The notes under the pieces: model-generated
The model's input: only the letters and a program-made list of their open reading frames with translations
The model's database searches: none
What the model was told of the DNA's origin: nothing
In this document: positions 62,150-64,000 of the stretch, in pieces
Numbering within the stretch: position 1 is the first letter of the stretch
Layout of the letters: each line of letters begins with the position of its first letter
Assembly: GCF_029962835.1 (NCBI RefSeq)
Contig: NC_080586.1
Span: forward strand, 66,224,001-66,288,000
Reading direction: 5' to 3'
DNA: 64,000 bases
Source: Magnolia sinica
Lineage: Eukaryota > Streptophyta > Magnoliopsida > Magnoliales > Magnoliaceae
Translations under genes and position numbers: made by a program

Positions 62150-63892
62150 CTCAAGCTATAACACCTTTGTTCCAAAGTATCCCTGATCCAGTGATACCGA
62201 ATCTCTATGTGCTTCGACTTGGAGTGCTGACTTGGATTCTTGTTCAAGTGAATAGCACTTTGACTATCGCAATAGACCACATGCTGCTCCTGCTTCAGGC
62301 TAAGTTCCTATGGGAACCTCTTCATCCAAAACATCTCTTTACATGCCTCTGTGACTGCAATGTACTCGGCCTCTGTCGTCGACAATGCTACGACCTTCTG
62401 TAACTTGCTCTGCTAAGAGACCGCTCCCCCTGCAAACGTGAACATGAACCCCGATGTAGACTTCCTGGAGTCTATGTCACTTGCCATATCTGCATCTTTG
62501 TAGCCCTCTAACACGGGTTTTCCGTCACCACAGAATAGGCTCAACCTGGATGAGCCTCTTAAATACAGCAGTATCCATTTCACCACTGCCCAATGCTCTT
62601 TGCCAGGATTGGCAAGATACCAGCTGACAACACCAACCGCATATGCTATATCTGGGCGTGTACACACCATAGCATACATCAAACTTCCTATTGCTGACGT
62701 GTAGGGTATCTTCTGTATCTCATCCACCTCTACCTTCGTCTTGGGACACTGCCTGTCGCTCAATCTGAAGTGACCATCCAGTGGAGTACTGACCGGCTTC
62801 GCTGCATTCATATTGAACCGCTCGAGGACTTTCTCAATATATCGCTCTTGTGACAACCAAAGCTTCCTGCTGCTTCTGTCACGGGTTATCTCCATTCCTA
62901 GGATCTGTTTAGTCAGGCCCAAGTCTTTCATCGCAAATGACTTGCCCAACTCCTGTTTCAGCCTGTCGATCTTCTTGATGTCTTTTTCCATGATGAGCAT
63001 GTCATCAACGTATAATAGCAGAACTAAGAAATCACCATCTAAGAACTTGCGCGTGAACACACAGCGGTCCGCTCCGTTCTGTCATACCCATGCTTCAACA
63101 TAAACGAGTCGAACTTCTTGTACCATTGCCGTGGAGCTTGCTTCAGCACATACAAGCTCTTCCTCAGCCTACACACCATATGCTCCTTGCCCTTAACTTC
63201 GAACCCCTCTGATTGGTGCATGTAGATCTCTTCTTCCAGGTCACTATAGAGAAAGGCAGTTTTAACATCTAACTGCTCTATCTCCAGATCCATGCTAGCC
63301 GCCAACCCAAGCAACACCCGTATAGATGTCATCTTCACCACTGGTGAGAATATCTCCTCAAAGTCTATATCTTTCCTCTGACCGAACCCTGTCACCACAA
63401 GTTTGGCCTTGAACCTCATCTGTGAATTCTTCTGCTCAATCTTCTTTCTGAACACCCACTTGTTGCTCAAAGCTTTCTTGCCCTTAGGCAATTTCACCAT
63501 ATCATATGTGTGGTTCTTATGCAAGGATTTCATCTCTTCTTGCATAGCTTTCAACCACTCCCCCTTACGCCCGTCGGCTAGGGCCTCCTAATAATCTTCT
63601 GGCTCTCCCCCACAGTAAGCATAATGTACTCATGCGGTGAGTACCTCTTGGACGGCTGTCTATCCCTAAATGACCTCCTCACCTGTGGCTCAACTGGTGG
63701 ATCAAGTGGGGGCTGCTCCCCTAGTCCATCTTCTGAAGGAACTCCCTCGTCCTCTGCACCTTGCTGTACTCCCCCGTCATCAGGCACCACGGGATGAATA
63801 ATCGGATCCATGTCCTCTAGCTCACCTGAACTAGGTTGGTTCTTCTCTGGCTTACTAATGTCTTCTATACATTGATCTTCAAAGAAAACCAC
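62150..63892 (-). pseudogene. Ty1/copia pol: integrase tail, reverse transcriptase and RNase H, damaged
   Basis: 63892-63578 encodes an acidic linker ending VRRSFRDRQPSKRYSPHEYI, the integrase-RT junction of copia elements. RT from 63554 carries NKWVFRKKI, FSPVVKMTSIRVLLGLAASM and QLDVKTAFLYSDLEEEIYMH. After a one-base frame change at about 63070 it continues with intact YVDD (63001-63012), PVSTPLDGHF, SAIGSLMYAMVCTRPDIAYA and DADMASDIDSRKSTSG. RNase H then continues past a TAG (from TGG) at 62413-62415 through LSTTEAEYIAVTEA to about 62150. A second frame change and a TAG lie near 63590-63605. It is inactive as a single polyprotein. Confidence 0.88.
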
Positions 63893-64000
63893 ATCTCTGC
63901 TCTTGACAAGCTTCTTCTCGGTTGGATCCTACAATCTGTAACCAAACTTTTCACCACCGTACCCCAAGAACACACATTGCCTGATCTTCATATCGAGCTT
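63893..64000 (-). pseudogene. Ty1/copia integrase, partial at the window edge
   Basis: The - strand sequence matches the end of the copia integrase: KMRQCVFLGYGGEKFGYRL is readable in one frame, followed by a stop and then PTEKKLVKSRDVVFFEDQCI. It continues beyond the window. Confidence 0.75.

Larger units (their letters stand above)
61266..64000 (-). mobile_element. Ty1/copia LTR retrotransposon, partial (continues past the window)
   Basis: Antisense to the + strand. From the right: integrase C-terminal region, reverse transcriptase, RNase H, a purine tract (AAAATGGGGAGAT on the - strand, about 62021-62033), then the 3' LTR at 61266-62020. Domain order integrase before RT is diagnostic of copia. 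The 5' part and 5' LTR lie beyond 64000, so the target duplication cannot be checked. Confidence 0.9.

Overview
This is nuclear DNA of a flowering plant. The evidence is multi-exon genes with plant-type GT-AG introns, plant kinesin-14 and P-type cyclin sequence, plant Ty3/gypsy and Ty1/copia retrotransposons, CACTA and hAT DNA transposons, and dense short foldback elements (MITEs) rich in GTGGGCCCACCATGATG-like ends. The species cannot be fixed from the sequence. The MITE style suggests a woody basal angiosperm such as a magnoliid, but that is only an impression.

Three host genes are supported. (1) An uninterrupted cis-prenyltransferase (dehydrodolichyl diphosphate synthase type) at 24954-25829, + strand. 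(2) A complete 15-exon kinesin-14 gene (KIN-14S type) at 49851-57662, + strand; its joined coding exons are divisible by three and give 842 residues. Its N-terminus carries four tandem 51-nt exons, and MSA-type G2/M motifs lie just upstream. (3) The last exon of a P/U-type cyclin at 60022-60298, - strand; its upstream exons are not visible and a Ty1/copia element lies on that side.

The rest is mostly mobile DNA. 467-13675 is a 13.2-kb non-autonomous CACTA transposon with a TAA target duplication, inserted into the centre of an older MITE. It has subterminal GACGGTC repeats, AT-rich tandem repeats, fragments of host genes (PP2A catalytic subunit, SRP54, a MAP kinase) and a 4.8-kb degenerate telomere-like array with a higher-order period of about 220-260 bp. 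13.7-24 kb is a MITE graveyard with a roughly 2.7-kb palindrome at 17.82-20.55 kb. 26827-29119 is a hAT-type element (8-bp target duplication CTCACAAG) filled with ten copies of a roughly 171-bp satellite. About 33.0-48.0 kb is a decayed Tat-clade Ty3/gypsy element (dual RNase H, antisense coiled-coil ORF). It is interrupted by two solo-LTR-like insertions at 35411-38599 and 39164-43594. 61266 to the window end is a Ty1/copia element on the - strand.

The strongest candidates for something undescribed are the CACTA element that carries and probably spreads a telomere-like higher-order array together with several gene fragments, and the tandem micro-exon expansion in the kinesin. No autonomous transposase gene is visible for either DNA transposon.
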